Positions 13,384 through 26,705 of a stretch of DNA of 64,000 nt are shown here, piece after piece (position 1 is the first letter of the stretch; each line of letters opens with the position of its first letter). The translations under genes and the position numbers were made by a program. The stretch lies in assembly GCF_051401765.1 (NCBI RefSeq), contig NW_027480422.1:25872001-25936000 (forward strand), written 5' to 3'. The notes beneath the pieces are model-generated. The model did no database searches. It was not told the DNA's origin and worked only from the letters and a program-made list of their open reading frames with translations. Source of the stretch: Calliopsis andreniformis. Lineage: Eukaryota; Arthropoda; Insecta; Hymenoptera; Andrenidae.

Positions 13384-15920
13384 GGGCAACCTAGGCTTCA
13401 CTCTAGGGCGTTGCTCCACCAGACGGAATAGTTAGGGCCTTAGAAGTCAACGCCCGAAGCATAAAGTACAATGAAAATGCAACGGTTTTTCCATCGTATA
13501 ACACGAATAATTGCAACCAGTGTGAAAGTGATAGTAACTTCTAGGTTCCGGGCAACCTAGGCTTCACTCTAGGGTGTTGCTCCACCAGATCGAATAGATA
13601 GGGCCTAAGAAGTCATCGCCAGAAGCATAAAACAAAATATAAATACATCAGCTGTTGCATCGTATAAAGCGAATAATTGCAACCAGTGTGAAAGTGACGG
13701 CCATTTCTACGTTCCGGCCATCCTAGATATAACTCTGAGGCGTTGCTCCACCAGATCCAAGAGTAAGGGACTGAGAAGTCAACGCCAGAAGCATAAAATA
13801 CAAAACAAGTACAACAGTTTTTCCTTCGCATAACACGAATAATTGCAACCGGTGTGAAGGTGATGGTCATTTCTACGTTCCTGGCAACATAGGCTTGGCT
13901 CTAGGGCGTTGCTCCACCAGATCGAATAGTTAGGACATTAGAAGTCAACGCCCGAAGCATAAAATACAATAAAGATACAACAGTTTTTCCATCGTATAAC
14001 AGGAGTAATTGCAACCAGTGTGAAAGTGACGGCCATTTCTACGTTCCGGCCATCCTAGATATAACTCTGAGGCGTTGCTCCACCAGATCGAATAGTTAGG
14101 GCCTAGGAAGTCATCACCAGGTGCATAAAATACAATAAGAATACAACAGTTTTTCGATGATATAACAGGAATAACTGCAACCAGTGTGAAGGTAATGGTC
14201 ATTTCTACGTACCGGGCCACCTAGGCTCCACTCTAGGGCCTTGTTCCACCAGATCCAATAGTAAGGGACTGAGAAGTCAACGCCAGAAGCATAAAATGCA
14301 AAACAAGTACAACAGTTTTTCCTTCGTATAACACGAATAATTGCAACCGGTGTGAAGGTGATGCTCATTTCTACGTTCCTGGCAACGTAGGCTTGACTCT
14401 AGGGCGATGCTCCACCAGAGCGAATAGTTAGGTCCTTAGAAGTCTACGCCCGGAGCATAAAATACAATAAAAATACAACAGTTTTTCCATCGTATAAAAT
14501 GAGTAATTACCATCAGTGTGAAGGTAATGGTCATTCCTGCGTTCCGTTCAACATAGGATTCACTCTAGGGCGTTGCTGCACCAGATCGAATAATTAGGGC
14601 CTGAGAAGTCAACGCCCGAAGCATATAATACAATAAAAATACAACAGTTTTTCCATCGTATAACAGGAATAACAGCAACCAGTGTGATGGTAATGGTCAT
14701 TTCTACGTTCCGTGCAACCTAGCCTTCACTCTAGGGCGTTGCTCCACCAGATCGAATAGTTAGGGCCTAAGAAGTCAACGCCAGAAGCATAAAATACAAT
14801 GCAAATACAACAGTTTTTGCATCGTATAATATGAATAATTGCAAACAGTGAGAAAGTAATGGTCATTTCTGCGTTCCGTGCAGCCTAGGCTTCACTCTAG
14901 GGCGTTTGTCCACCAGGTCGAATAGTTAGGGCCTAAGAAGTCAACGCCAGAAGCATAAAATGCAATGTAAATACAACAGTTTTTCCATCGTATAAAACGA
15001 ATAATTGCATCCAGTGTGAAAGTTATGGTCAGTTCTACGTTCCGGTCAACCTAGGCTTCACTCTAGGGCGTTGCTCCACCAGATAGAATCGTTAGGGCCT
15101 TAGATGTCAACGCCCGAAGCATAAAATACAATGAAAATGCAACGGTTTTTCCATCGTATGACACGAATAATTGCGACCAGTGTGAAAGTGATAGTCACTT
15201 CTAGGTTCCGGGCAACCTAGGCTTCACTCTAGGGTGTTGCTCCACCAGATCGAATAGATAGGGCCTAAGAAGTCATCGCCAGAAGTATAAAACACAATAT
15301 AAATACATCAGCTGTTGCATCGTATAAAGCGAATAATTGCAACCAGTGTGAAAGTGACGGCCATTTCTACGTTCCGGCCATCCTAGATATAACTCTGAGG
15401 CGTTGCTCCACCAGATCGAATAGTTAGGGCCTAGGAAGTCAACACCAGGTGCATAAAATACTATAAGAATACAACAGTTTTTCCATCATATAACAGGAAT
15501 AACTGCAACCAGTGTGAAGGTAATGGTCATTTCTACATTCCGGGCCACCTAGGCTCCACTGTAGGGCGTTGTTCCACCAGATCCAATAGTAAGCGACTGA
15601 GAAGTCAACGCCAGAAGCATAAAATACAAAGTAAGTACAACAGTTTTTCCTTCGTATAACACGTATAATTGCAACCGGTGTGAAATGGATAGTCATTTCA
15701 ACGTTCCTGGCAACCTAGGCTTGACTCCATGGCGTTGCTCCACCAGAGCGAATAGTTAGGGCCTTAGAAGTCTACGCCCGGAGCATAAAATACAATAAAA
15801 ATACAACAGTTTTTCCATCGTATAAAATGAGTAATAGCCATCAGTGTGAAGGTAATGGTCATCTCTGCGTTCCGTTCAACCTAGGATTCACTCTAGGGCG
15901 TTGTTCCGCCAGAACGAACT
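12601..15920. repeat. 20-monomer (3,320-bp) tandem unit, copy 1
   Basis: Bases 12,601-15,177 recur at 15,921-18,497, an offset of exactly 3,320 (20 x 166). The unit includes the third block of the 4,980-bp-spaced repeat: 13,384-15,760 matches 8,404 onwards with about eight substitutions (for example 13,536, 14,159, 14,871, 15,631-15,632 and 15,728). After 15,760 it joins a CGCCCGGAGC / GTAATAGCCATCAG monomer and a CGTTGTTCCGCC monomer before the second unit begins. Confidence 0.88.
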
Positions 15921-18497
15921 GTTAGGGCCTTAGAAGTCAACGCCCGAAGCATAAAATACAATGAAAATGCAACGGTTTTTCCATCGTATAACACGAATAA
16001 TTGCAACCAGTGTGAAAGTGATAGCCATTTCTACGTTCCAGGCAACCTAGGCTTCACTGTAGGGTGTTGCTCTACCAAATCGAATAGATAGGGCCTTAGA
16101 AGTCTACGCCCGGACCATAAAATACAATAAAAATACAACAGTTTTTCCATCGTATAAAACGAATAATTGCATCCAGTGTGAAAGTTATGGTCAGTTCTAC
16201 GTTCCGGTCAACCTAGACTTCACTCTAGGGCGTTGCTCCACCAGATAGAATCGTTAGGGCCTTAGATGTCAACGCCCGAAGCATAAAATACAATGAAAAT
16301 GCAACGGTTTTTCCATCGTATGACACGAACATTTGCGACCCGTGTGAAAGTGATAGCCATTTCTACGTTCCAGGCAACCTAGGCTTCACTGTAGGGTGTT
16401 GCTCTACCAAATCGAATAGATAGGGCCTTAGAAGTCTACGCCCGGAGCATAAAATACAATAAAAATACAACAGTTTTTCCATCGTATAAAATGAGTAATA
16501 GCCATCAGTGTGAAGGTAATAGTCATCTCTGCGTTCCGTTCAACCTAGGATTCACTCTAGGGCGTTGTTCCGCCAGAACGAACTGTTAGGGCCTTAGAAG
16601 TCAACGCCAGAAGCGTAAAATACAAAACAAATGCAACAGTTTTTCCATCGTATAAAACGAATAATTGCAACCGATGTGAAAATTATGGTCATTTCTACGT
16701 TCCGGGCAACCTAGGCTTCACTCTAGGGCGTTGCTCCACCAGACGGAATAGTTAGGGCCTTAGAAGTCAACGCCCGAAGCATAAAGTACAATGAAAATGC
16801 AACGGTTTTTCCATCGTATAACACGAATAATTGCAACCAGTGTGAAAGTGATAGTCACTTCTAGGTTCCGGGCAACCTAGGCTTCACTCTAGGGTGTTGC
16901 TCCACCAGATCGAATAGATAGGGCCTAAGAAGTCATCGCCAGAAGCATAAAACAAAATATAAATACATCAGCTGTTGCATCGTATAAAGCGAATAATTGC
17001 AACCAGTGTGAAAGTGACGGCCATTTCTACGTTCCGGCCATCCTAGATATAACTCTGAGGCGTTGCTCCACCAGATCCAAGAGTAAGGGACTGAGAAGTC
17101 AACGCCAGAAGCATAAAATACAAAACAAGTACAACAGTTTTTCCTTCGCATAACACGAATAATTGCAACCGGTGTGAAGGTGATGGTCATTTCTACGTTC
17201 CTGGCAACATAGGCTTGGCTCTAGGGCGTTGCTCCACCAGATCGAATAGTTAGGACATTAGAAGTCAACGCCCGAAGCATAAAATACAATAAAGATACAA
17301 CAGTTTTTCCATCGTATAACAGGAGTAATTGCAACCAGTGTGAAAGTGACGGCCATTTCTACGTTCCGGCCATCCTAGATATAACTCTGAGGCGTTGCTC
17401 CACCAGATCGAATAGTTAGGGCCTAGGAAGTCATCACCAGGTGCATAAAATACAATAAGAATACAACAGTTTTTCGATCATATAACAGGAATAACTGCAA
17501 CCAGTGTGAAGGTAATGGTCATTTCTACGTACTGGGCCACCTAGGCTCCACTCTAGGGCCTTGTTCCACCAGATCCAATAGTAAGGGACTGAGAAGTCAA
17601 CGCCAGAAGCATAAAATGCAAAACAAGTACAACAGTTTTTCCTTCGTATAACACGAATAATTGCAACCGGTGTGAAGGTGATGCTCATTTCTACGTTCCT
17701 GGCAACGTAGGCTTGACTCTAGGGCGATGCTCCACCAGAGCGAATAGTTAGGTCCTTAGAAGTCTACGCCCGGAGCATAAAATACAATAAAAATACAACA
17801 GTTTTTCCATCGTATAAAATGAGTAATTACCATCAGTGTGAAGGTAATGGTCATTCCTGCGTTCCGTTCAACATAGGATTCACTCTAGGGCGTTGCTGCA
17901 CCAGATCGAATAATTAGGGCCTGAGAAGTCAACGCCCGAAGCATATAATACAATAAAAATACAACAGTTTTTCCATCGTATAACAGGAATAACAGCAACC
18001 AGTGTGATGGTAATGGTCATTTCTACGTTCCGTGCAACCTAGCCTTCACTCTAGGCCGTTGCTCCACCAGATCGAATAGTTAGGGCCTAAGAAGTCAACG
18101 CCAGAAGCATAAAATACAATGCAAATACAACAGTTTTTGCATCGTATAATATGAATAATTGCAAACAGTGAGAAAGTAATGGTCATTTCTACGTTCCGTG
18201 CAGCCTAGGCTTCACTCTAGGGCGTTTGTCCACCAGGTCGAATAGTTAGGGCCTAAGAAGTCAACGCCAGAAGCATAAAATGCAATGTAAATACAACAGT
18301 TTTTCCATCGTATAAAACGAATAATTGCATCCAGTGTGAAAGTTATGGTCAGTTCTACGTTCCGGTCAACCTAGGCTTCACTCTAGGGCGTTGCTCCACC
18401 AGATAGAATCGTTAGGGCCTTAGATGTCAACGCCCGAAGCATAAAATACAATGAAAATGCAACGGTTTTTCCATCGTATGACACGAATAATTGCGAC
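15921..18497. repeat. 20-monomer (3,320-bp) tandem unit, copy 2, truncated
   Basis: About 2,577 bases repeat the start of the previous 3,320-bp unit with very few differences, such as C/T near 17,532 and G/C near 18,056. Homology to copy 1 ends near 18,497, at TTGCGACCCG versus TTGCGACCAG. The remainder of the unit is replaced by the 8-monomer duplication that follows. Confidence 0.88.
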
Positions 18498-19531
18498 CCG
18501 TGTGAAAGTGATAGCCATTTCTACGTTCCAGGCAACCTAGGCTTCACTGTAGGGTGTTGCTCTACCAAATCGAATAGATAGGGCCTTAGAAGTCTACGCC
18601 CGGAGCATAAAATACAATAAAAATACAACAGTTTTTCCATCGTATAAAATGAGTAATAGCCATCAGTGTGAAGGTAATAGTCATCTCTGCGTTCCGTTCA
18701 ACCTAGGATTCACTCTAGGGCGTTGTTCCGCCAGAACGAACTGTTAGGGCCTTAGATGTCAACGCCCGAAGCATAAAATACAATGAAAATGCAACGGTTT
18801 TTCCATCGTATGACACGAATAATTGCGACCCGTGTGAAAGTGATAGCCATTTCTACGTTCCAGGCAACCTAGGCTTCACTCTAGGGTGTTGCTCCACCAG
18901 ATCGAATAGATAGGGCCTAAGAAGTCATCGCCAGAAGTATAAAACACAATATAAATACATCAGCTGTTGCATCGTATAAAGCGAATAATTGCAACCAGTG
19001 TGAAAGTGACGGCCATTTCTACGTTCCGGCCATCCTAGATATAACTCTGAGGCGTTGCTCCACCAGATCGAATAGTTAGGGCCTAGGAAGTCAACACCAG
19101 GTGCATAAAATACTATAAGAATACAACAGTTTTTCCATCATATAACAGGAATAACTGCAACCAGTGTGAAGGTAATGGTCATTTCTACATTCCGGGCCAC
19201 CTAGGCTCCACTGTAGGGCGTTGTTACACCAGATCCAATAGTAAGCGACTGAGAAGTCAACGCCAGAAGCATAAAATACAAAACAAGTACAACAGTTTTT
19301 CCTTCGTATAACACGTATAATTGCAACCGGTGTGAAATGGATGGTCATTTCAACGTTCCTGGCAACCCAGGCTTGACTCTATGGCGTTGCTCCACCAGAG
19401 CGAATAGTTAGGTCCTTAGGAGTCAACGCCAGAAGCATAAAATACAATGTAAATACAACAGCTTTTGCATCGTATAATTTGAATAATTGCAAACAGTTTG
19501 AAAGTAATGGTCACTTCTACGTTCCGTGCAA
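18204..19531. repeat. 1,328-bp tandem duplication, copy 1 (eight monomers)
   Basis: The next 1,328 bases repeat this block without a mismatch that I could find. Private markers shared by both copies include GTTACACCAG (near 19,222 and 20,550) and CAACCCAGGC (near 19,363 and 20,691). Its first part overlaps the end of the 20-monomer copy, showing that the duplication arose after that unit formed. Confidence 0.94.
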
Positions 19532-20888
19532 CCTAGGCTTCACTCTAGGGCGTTTGTCCACCAGGTCGAATAGTTAGGGCCTAAGAAGTCAACGCCAGAA
19601 GCATAAAATGCAATGTAAATACAACAGTTTTTCCATCGTATAAAACGAATAATTGCATCCAGTGTGAAAGTTATGGTCAGTTCTACGTTCCGGTCAACCT
19701 AGGCTTCACTCTAGGGCGTTGCTCCACCAGATAGAATCGTTAGGGCCTTAGATGTCAACGCCCGAAGCATAAAATACAATGAAAATGCAACGGTTTTTCC
19801 ATCGTATGACACGAATAATTGCGACCCGTGTGAAAGTGATAGCCATTTCTACGTTCCAGGCAACCTAGGCTTCACTGTAGGGTGTTGCTCTACCAAATCG
19901 AATAGATAGGGCCTTAGAAGTCTACGCCCGGAGCATAAAATACAATAAAAATACAACAGTTTTTCCATCGTATAAAATGAGTAATAGCCATCAGTGTGAA
20001 GGTAATAGTCATCTCTGCGTTCCGTTCAACCTAGGATTCACTCTAGGGCGTTGTTCCGCCAGAACGAACTGTTAGGGCCTTAGATGTCAACGCCCGAAGC
20101 ATAAAATACAATGAAAATGCAACGGTTTTTCCATCGTATGACACGAATAATTGCGACCCGTGTGAAAGTGATAGCCATTTCTACGTTCCAGGCAACCTAG
20201 GCTTCACTCTAGGGTGTTGCTCCACCAGATCGAATAGATAGGGCCTAAGAAGTCATCGCCAGAAGTATAAAACACAATATAAATACATCAGCTGTTGCAT
20301 CGTATAAAGCGAATAATTGCAACCAGTGTGAAAGTGACGGCCATTTCTACGTTCCGGCCATCCTAGATATAACTCTGAGGCGTTGCTCCACCAGATCGAA
20401 TAGTTAGGGCCTAGGAAGTCAACACCAGGTGCATAAAATACTATAAGAATACAACAGTTTTTCCATCATATAACAGGAATAACTGCAACCAGTGTGAAGG
20501 TAATGGTCATTTCTACATTCCGGGCCACCTAGGCTCCACTGTAGGGCGTTGTTACACCAGATCCAATAGTAAGCGACTGAGAAGTCAACGCCAGAAGCAT
20601 AAAATACAAAACAAGTACAACAGTTTTTCCTTCGTATAACACGTATAATTGCAACCGGTGTGAAATGGATGGTCATTTCAACGTTCCTGGCAACCCAGGC
20701 TTGACTCTATGGCGTTGCTCCACCAGAGCGAATAGTTAGGTCCTTAGGAGTCAACGCCAGAAGCATAAAATACAATGTAAATACAACAGCTTTTGCATCG
20801 TATAATTTGAATAATTGCAAACAGTTTGAAAGTAATGGTCACTTCTACGTTCCGTGCAACCTAGGCTTCACTCTAGGGCGTTTGTCCA
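19532..20888. repeat. 1,328-bp tandem duplication, copy 2 (eight monomers plus about 30 bp)
   Basis: Identical by eye to 18,204-19,560 at an offset of 1,328 (8 x 166). Homology stops at about 20,889, where TTTGTCCAACAG replaces TTTGTCCACCAG. From there the sequence follows the order seen near 5.9 kb, so the right junction returns to the older higher-order phase. Confidence 0.93.
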
Positions 20889-23800
20889 ACAGATCGAATT
20901 GTTCGGGCCTAAGAAGTCAACGCGAGAGGCATAAAATACAATAAAAATACAACAGTTCTTCCATCGTATAACAGGAATAATTGCAACCAGTGTGAAGCTA
21001 ATGGTCATTCCTACGTTCCGGGCAACCTACGCTTCACTCTAGGGCGTTGGCCCACCAGATCGAATAGTTAGGGCCTATGAAGTCAACGCCAGAAGCATAA
21101 AATACAATGTAAATACAACAGTTTTTCCATCGTATAAAACGAATAATTGCATCCAGTGTGAAAGTTATGGTCATTTCTACGTTCCGGGCAACCTAGCCTT
21201 CACTCTAGGGCGTTGCTCCACCAGATCGAATAGTTAGGGCCTAAGAAGTCAACGCCAGAAGCATAAAATACAATGCAAATACAACAGTTTTTCCATCGTA
21301 TAAAATGAGTAATAGCCATCAGTGTGAAGGTAATGGTCATCTCTGCGTTCCGTTCAACCTAGGATTCACTCTAGGGCGTTGTTCCGCCAGAACGAACTGT
21401 TAGGGCCTTAGAAGTCAACGCCAGAAGCGTAAAATACTAAACAAATGCAACAGTTTTTCCATCGTATAAAACGAATAATTGCAACCGATGTGAAAATTAT
21501 GGTCATTTCTACGTTCCGGGCAACCTAGGCTTCACTCTAGGGCGATGCTCCACCAGAGCGAATAGTTAGGGCCTGAGAAGTCAACGCCAGAAGCATAAAA
21601 TACAATGTAAATACAACAGTTTTTCCATTGTATAATATGAATAATTGCAAACAGTGTGAAAGTAATGGTCATTTCTACGTTCCGTGTTAACCTAGGCCTC
21701 ACACTAGGGCGTTTGTCCACCAGATCGAATTGTTCGGGCCTAAGAAGTCAACGCCAGAAGCATAAACTGCAAAACAAGTATAACAGTTTTTCCTTCGTAT
21801 AACACGAATAATTGCAACCGGTGTGAAGGTGATGCTCATTTCTACGTTCCTGGCAACGTAGGCTTGACTCTAGGGCGATGCTCCACCAGAGCGAATAGTT
21901 AGGTCCTTAGAAGTCTACGCCCGGAGCATAAAATACAATAAAAATACAACAGCTTTTCCATCGTATAAAATGAGTAATTACCAGCAGTGTGAAGGTAATG
22001 GTCATTTCTGCGTTCCGTTCAACCTAGGATTCACTCTAGGGCGTTGCTGCACCAGATCGAATAATTAGGGCCTGAGAAGTCAACGCCCGAAGCATATAAT
22101 ACAATAAAAATACAACAGTTTTTCCATCGTATAAAACGAATAATTGCAACCGGTGTGAAAGTTATGGTCATTTCTGCGTTCCGTTCAACCTAGGATTCAC
22201 TCTAGGGCGTTGCTGCACCAGATCGAATAATTAGGGCCTGAGAAGTCAACGCCCGAAGCATATAATACAATAAAAATACAACAGTTTTTCCATCGTATAA
22301 AAGGAATAACAGCAACCAGTGTGATGGTAATGGTCATTTCTACGTTCCGGCCAACCTAGCTTTCACTCTAGGGCGTTGCTCCACCAGATCGAATAGTTAG
22401 GGCCTAAGAAGTCAACGCCAGAAGCATAAAATACAATGCAAATACAACAGTTTTTGCATCGCATTACAGGAGTAATTACAACCAGTGTGAAAGTGATGGT
22501 CATTTCTACGTTCCGGACAACCTAGCCTTCACTCTAGGGCGTTGCTCCACCAGATCGAATAGTTAGGGCCTAAGAAGTCAACGCCAGAAGCATAAAATAC
22601 AATGTAAATACAACAGTTTTTCCATTGTATAATATGAATAATTGCAAACAGTGTGAAAGTAATGGTCATTTCTACGTTCCGTGTTAACCTAGGCCTCACA
22701 CTAGGGCGTTTGTCCACCAGATCGAATTGTTCGGGCCTAAGAAGTCAACGCGAGAAGCATAAAATACAATAAAAATACAACAGTTCTTACATCGTATAAC
22801 AGGAATAATTGCAACCAGTGTGAAGCTAATGGTCATTCCTACGTTCCGGGCAACCTAGGCTTCACTCTAGGGCGTTGGCCCACCAGATCGAATAGTTAGG
22901 GCCTATGAAGTCAACGCCAGAAGCATAAAATACAAAAGAAATTCAACAGTTTTTACATCGTATAAAACGAATAATTGCAACCAGTGTGAAAGTTATGGTC
23001 ATTTCTACGTTCCGGGCAACTTAGGCTTGACTCTAGGGCGTTCCTCCACCAGATCGAATAGTTAGGGCCTTAGAAGTCAACGCCCGAAGCATAAAATACA
23101 ATGTAAATACAACAGTTTTTGCATCGTATAATTTGAATAATTGCAAACAGTGTGAAAGTAATGGTCACTTCTACGTTCCGTGCAACCTAGGCTTCACTCT
23201 AGGGCGTTTGTCCAACAGATCGAATTGTTCGGGCCTGAGAAGTCAACGCGAGAAGCATAAAATACAATAAAAATACAACAGTTCTTCCATCGTATAACAG
23301 GAATAATTGCAACCAGTGTGAAGCTAATGGTCATTCCTACGTTCCGGGCAACCTAGGCTTCACTCTAGGGCGTTGGCCCACCAGATCGAATAGTTAGGGC
23401 CTATGAAGTCAACGCGAGAAGCATAAAATACAAGATAAATTCAACAGTTTTTCTATCGTATAATTCGAATAATTGCAACTAGTGTTAAAGTTATGGTCAT
23501 TTCTACGTTCCAAGCAACCTAGGCTTCACTGTAGGGTGTTGCTCTACCAAATCGAATAGATAGGGCCTTAGAAGTCTACGCCCGGAGCATAAAATACAAT
23601 AAAAATACAACAGTTTTTCCATCGTATAAAATGAGTAATAGCCATCAGTGTGAAGATAATGGTCATCTCTGCGTTCCGTTCAACCTAGGATTCACTTTAG
23701 GGCATTGCTGCATCAGGTCGAATAGTTAGGGCCTGAGAAGTCAACGCCCGAAGCATATAATACAATAAAAATACAACAGTTTTTCCATCGTATAATAGGA

Positions 23801-26705
23801 ATAACTGCAACCACTGTGAAGGTAATGGTCATTTCTACGTTCCGGCCATCCTAGATATAACCCTGATGCGTTGCTCCACCAGATCGAATAGTTAGGGCCT
23901 AGGAAGTCAACACCAGGTGCATAACATACAATAAGAATACAACAGTTTTTCCATCATATAACAGGAATAACTGCAACCAGTGTGAAGGTAATTGTCATTT
24001 CTACGTTCCGGGCAACCTAGCCTTCACTCTAGGGCGTTGCTCCACCAGATCGAATAGTTAGGGCCTAAGAAGTCAACGCCAGAAGCATAAAATACAATGC
24101 AAATACAACAGTTTTTGCATCGTATAATATGAATAATTGCAAACAGTGAGAAAGTAATGGTCATTTCTACGTTCCGTGCAGCCTAGGCTTCACTCTAGGG
24201 CGTTTGTCCACCAGATCGAATAGTTAGGGCCTAAGAAGTCAACGCCAGAAGCATAAAATACAATGTAAATACAACAGTTTTTCCATCGTATAAAACGAAT
24301 AATTGCATCCAGTGTGAAAGTTATGGTCAGTTCTACGTTCCGGTCAACCTAGGCTTCACTCTAGGGCGTTGCTCCACCAGATAGAATCGTTAGGGCCTTA
24401 GATGTCAACGCCCGAAGCATAAAATACAATGAAAATGCAACGGTTTTTCCATCGTATGACACGAATAATTGCGACCCGTGTGAAAGTGATAGCCATTTCT
24501 ACGTTCCAGGCAACCTAGGCTTCACTGTAGGGTGCTGCTCTACCAAATCGAATAGATAGGGCCTTAGAAGTCTACGCCTGGAGCATAAAATACAATAAAA
24601 ATACAACAGTTATTCCATCGTATAAAATGAGTAATAGCCATCAGTGTGAAGGTAATGGTCATCTCTGCGTTCCGTTCAACCTAGGATTCACTCTAGGGCG
24701 TTGTTCCGCCAGAACGAACTGTTAGGGCCTTAGAAGTCAACGCCAGAAGCGTAAAATACTAAACAAATGCAACAGTTTTTCCATCGTATAAAACGAATAA
24801 TTGCAACCGATGTGAAAATTATGGTCATTTCTACGTTCCGGGCAACCTAGGCTTCACTCTAGGGCGTTGCTCCACCAGACGGAATAGTTAGGGCCTTAGA
24901 TGTCAACGCCCGAAGCATAAAATACAATGAAAATGCAATGGTTTTTCCATCGTATAACACGAATAATTGCAACCAGTGTGAAAGTGATAGTCACTTCTAG
25001 GTTCCGGGCAACCTAGGCTTCACTCTAGGGCGTTGTTCCACCAGATCCAATAGTAAGGGACTGAGAAGTCAACGCCAGAAGCATAAAATACAAAACAAGT
25101 ACAACAGTTTTTCCTTCGCATAACACGAATAATTGCAACCGGTGTGAAGGTGATGGTCATTTCTACGTTCCTGGCAACCTAGGCTTGGCTCTAGGGCGTT
25201 GCTCCACCAGATCGAATAGTTAGGACCTTAGAAGTCAACGCCCGAAGCATAAAATACAATAAAGATACAACAGTTTTTCCATCGTATAACAGGAGTAATT
25301 GCAACCAGTGTGAAAGTGACGGCCATTTCTACGTTCCGACCATCCTAGATATAACTCTGAGGCGTTGCTCCACCAGATCGAATAGTTAGGGCCTAGGAAG
25401 TCATCACCAGGTGCATAAAATACAATAAGAATACAACAGTTTTTCCATCATATAACAGGAATAACTGCAACCAGTGTGAAGGGAATGGTCATTTCTACTT
25501 ACCGGGCCACCTAGGCTCCACTCTAGGGCGTTGTTCCACCAGATCCAATAGTAAGGGACTGAGAAGTCAACGCCAGAAGCATAAAATGCAAAACAAGTAC
25601 AACAGTTTTTCCTTCGTATAACACGAATGATTGCAACCGGTGTGAAGGTGATGCTCATTTCTACGTTCCTGGCAACGTAGGCTTGACTCTAGGGCGATGC
25701 TCCACCAGAGCGAATAGTTAGGTCCTTAGAAGTCAACGCACGAAGCATAAAATACAATAAAAATACAACAGTTTTTCCATCGTATAAAATGAATAATTGC
25801 AATCAGTGTGAAGGTAATGGTCATTTCTACGTTCCGGGCAACCTAGGCTTCACTCTAGGGCGTTGCTCCACCAGATAGAATATTTGGGGCCTTAGAAGTC
25901 AACGCCCGAAGCATAAAATACAGAATAAATACAACAGTTTTTCCATCGTATAAAACGAATAATTGCATCCAGTGTGAAAGTAATGGCCATATCTACGTTC
26001 CGGGCAACCTAGGCTTGGCTCTAGGGCGTTGCTCCACCAGATCGAATAGTTAGGGCCTTAGAAGTCAACGCCCGAAGCATAAAATACAATAAAGATACAA
26101 CAGTTTTTCCATCGTATAACAGGAGTAATTGCAACCAGTGTGACAGTGATGGTCATTTCTACGTTCCGGGCAACCTAGGCTTCACTCTAGGGCGTTGTTC
26201 CGCCAGAACGAATTGTTAGGTTCTTAGAAGTCAACGCCAGAAGCGTAAAATACAAAACAAATGCAACAGTTTTTCCATCGTATAAAACGAATAATTGAAA
26301 CCGATGTGAAAATTATGGTCATTTCTACGTTCCGGGCAACCTAGGCTTCACTCTAGGGCGTTGCTCCACCAGACGGAATAGTTAGGGCCTTAGAAGTCAA
26401 CGCCCGAAGCATAAAATACAATGAAAATGCAACGGTTTTTCCATCGTATAACACGAATAATTGCAACCAGTGTGAAAGTGATAGTCACTTCTACGTACCG
26501 GGCCACCTAGGCTCCACTCTAGGGCGTTGTTCCACCAGATCCAATAGTAAGGGACTGAGAAGTCAACGCCAGAAGCATAAAATGCAAAACAAGTACAACA
26601 GTTTTTCCTTCGTATAACACGAATAATTGCAACCGGTGTGAAGGTGATGCTCATTTCTACGTTCCTGGCAACCTAGGCTTGACTCTAGGGCGATGCTCCA
26701 CCAGG
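20889..26705. repeat. Domain A, right part: rearranged A-type monomers
   Basis: A-type monomers in less regular order. Visible short-range repeats are a 6-monomer spacing between two 167-bp monomers carrying the extra base in CCGTGTTAACC (near 21,682 and 22,679), a trimer repeat of 498 bp (22,749 and 23,247), two adjacent similar monomers (about 22,003 and 22,169), and a 996-bp spacing (25,539 and 26,535). Segment 23,401-23,790 resembles 1,818-2,200. CCTAGATATAAC-type monomers occur near 23,851 and 25,341. No gene-like content. Confidence 0.8.

Larger units (their letters stand above)
1..26705. repeat. Domain A: satellite subfamily with 20- and 30-monomer higher-order structure
   Basis: Monomers here use CAGATCG, CAGAGCG, CAAATCG or CAGACGG before the GTTAGGGCC box; I found no CACATCG variant. 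They also carry variants hardly seen later: GTAGGGTGTTGCTCTACC, CGTTGTTCCGCCAGAACG, AATGAAAATGCAACGG and the CCTAGATATAACTCTGAGG type. From about 3.4 to 20.9 kb the same ordered sets of variants recur at multiples of 166 bp with about 99.6 percent identity or better. The flanks (1-3.4 kb and 20.9-26.7 kb) contain the same variants in less regular order. No gene or insertion is visible. Confidence 0.85.
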
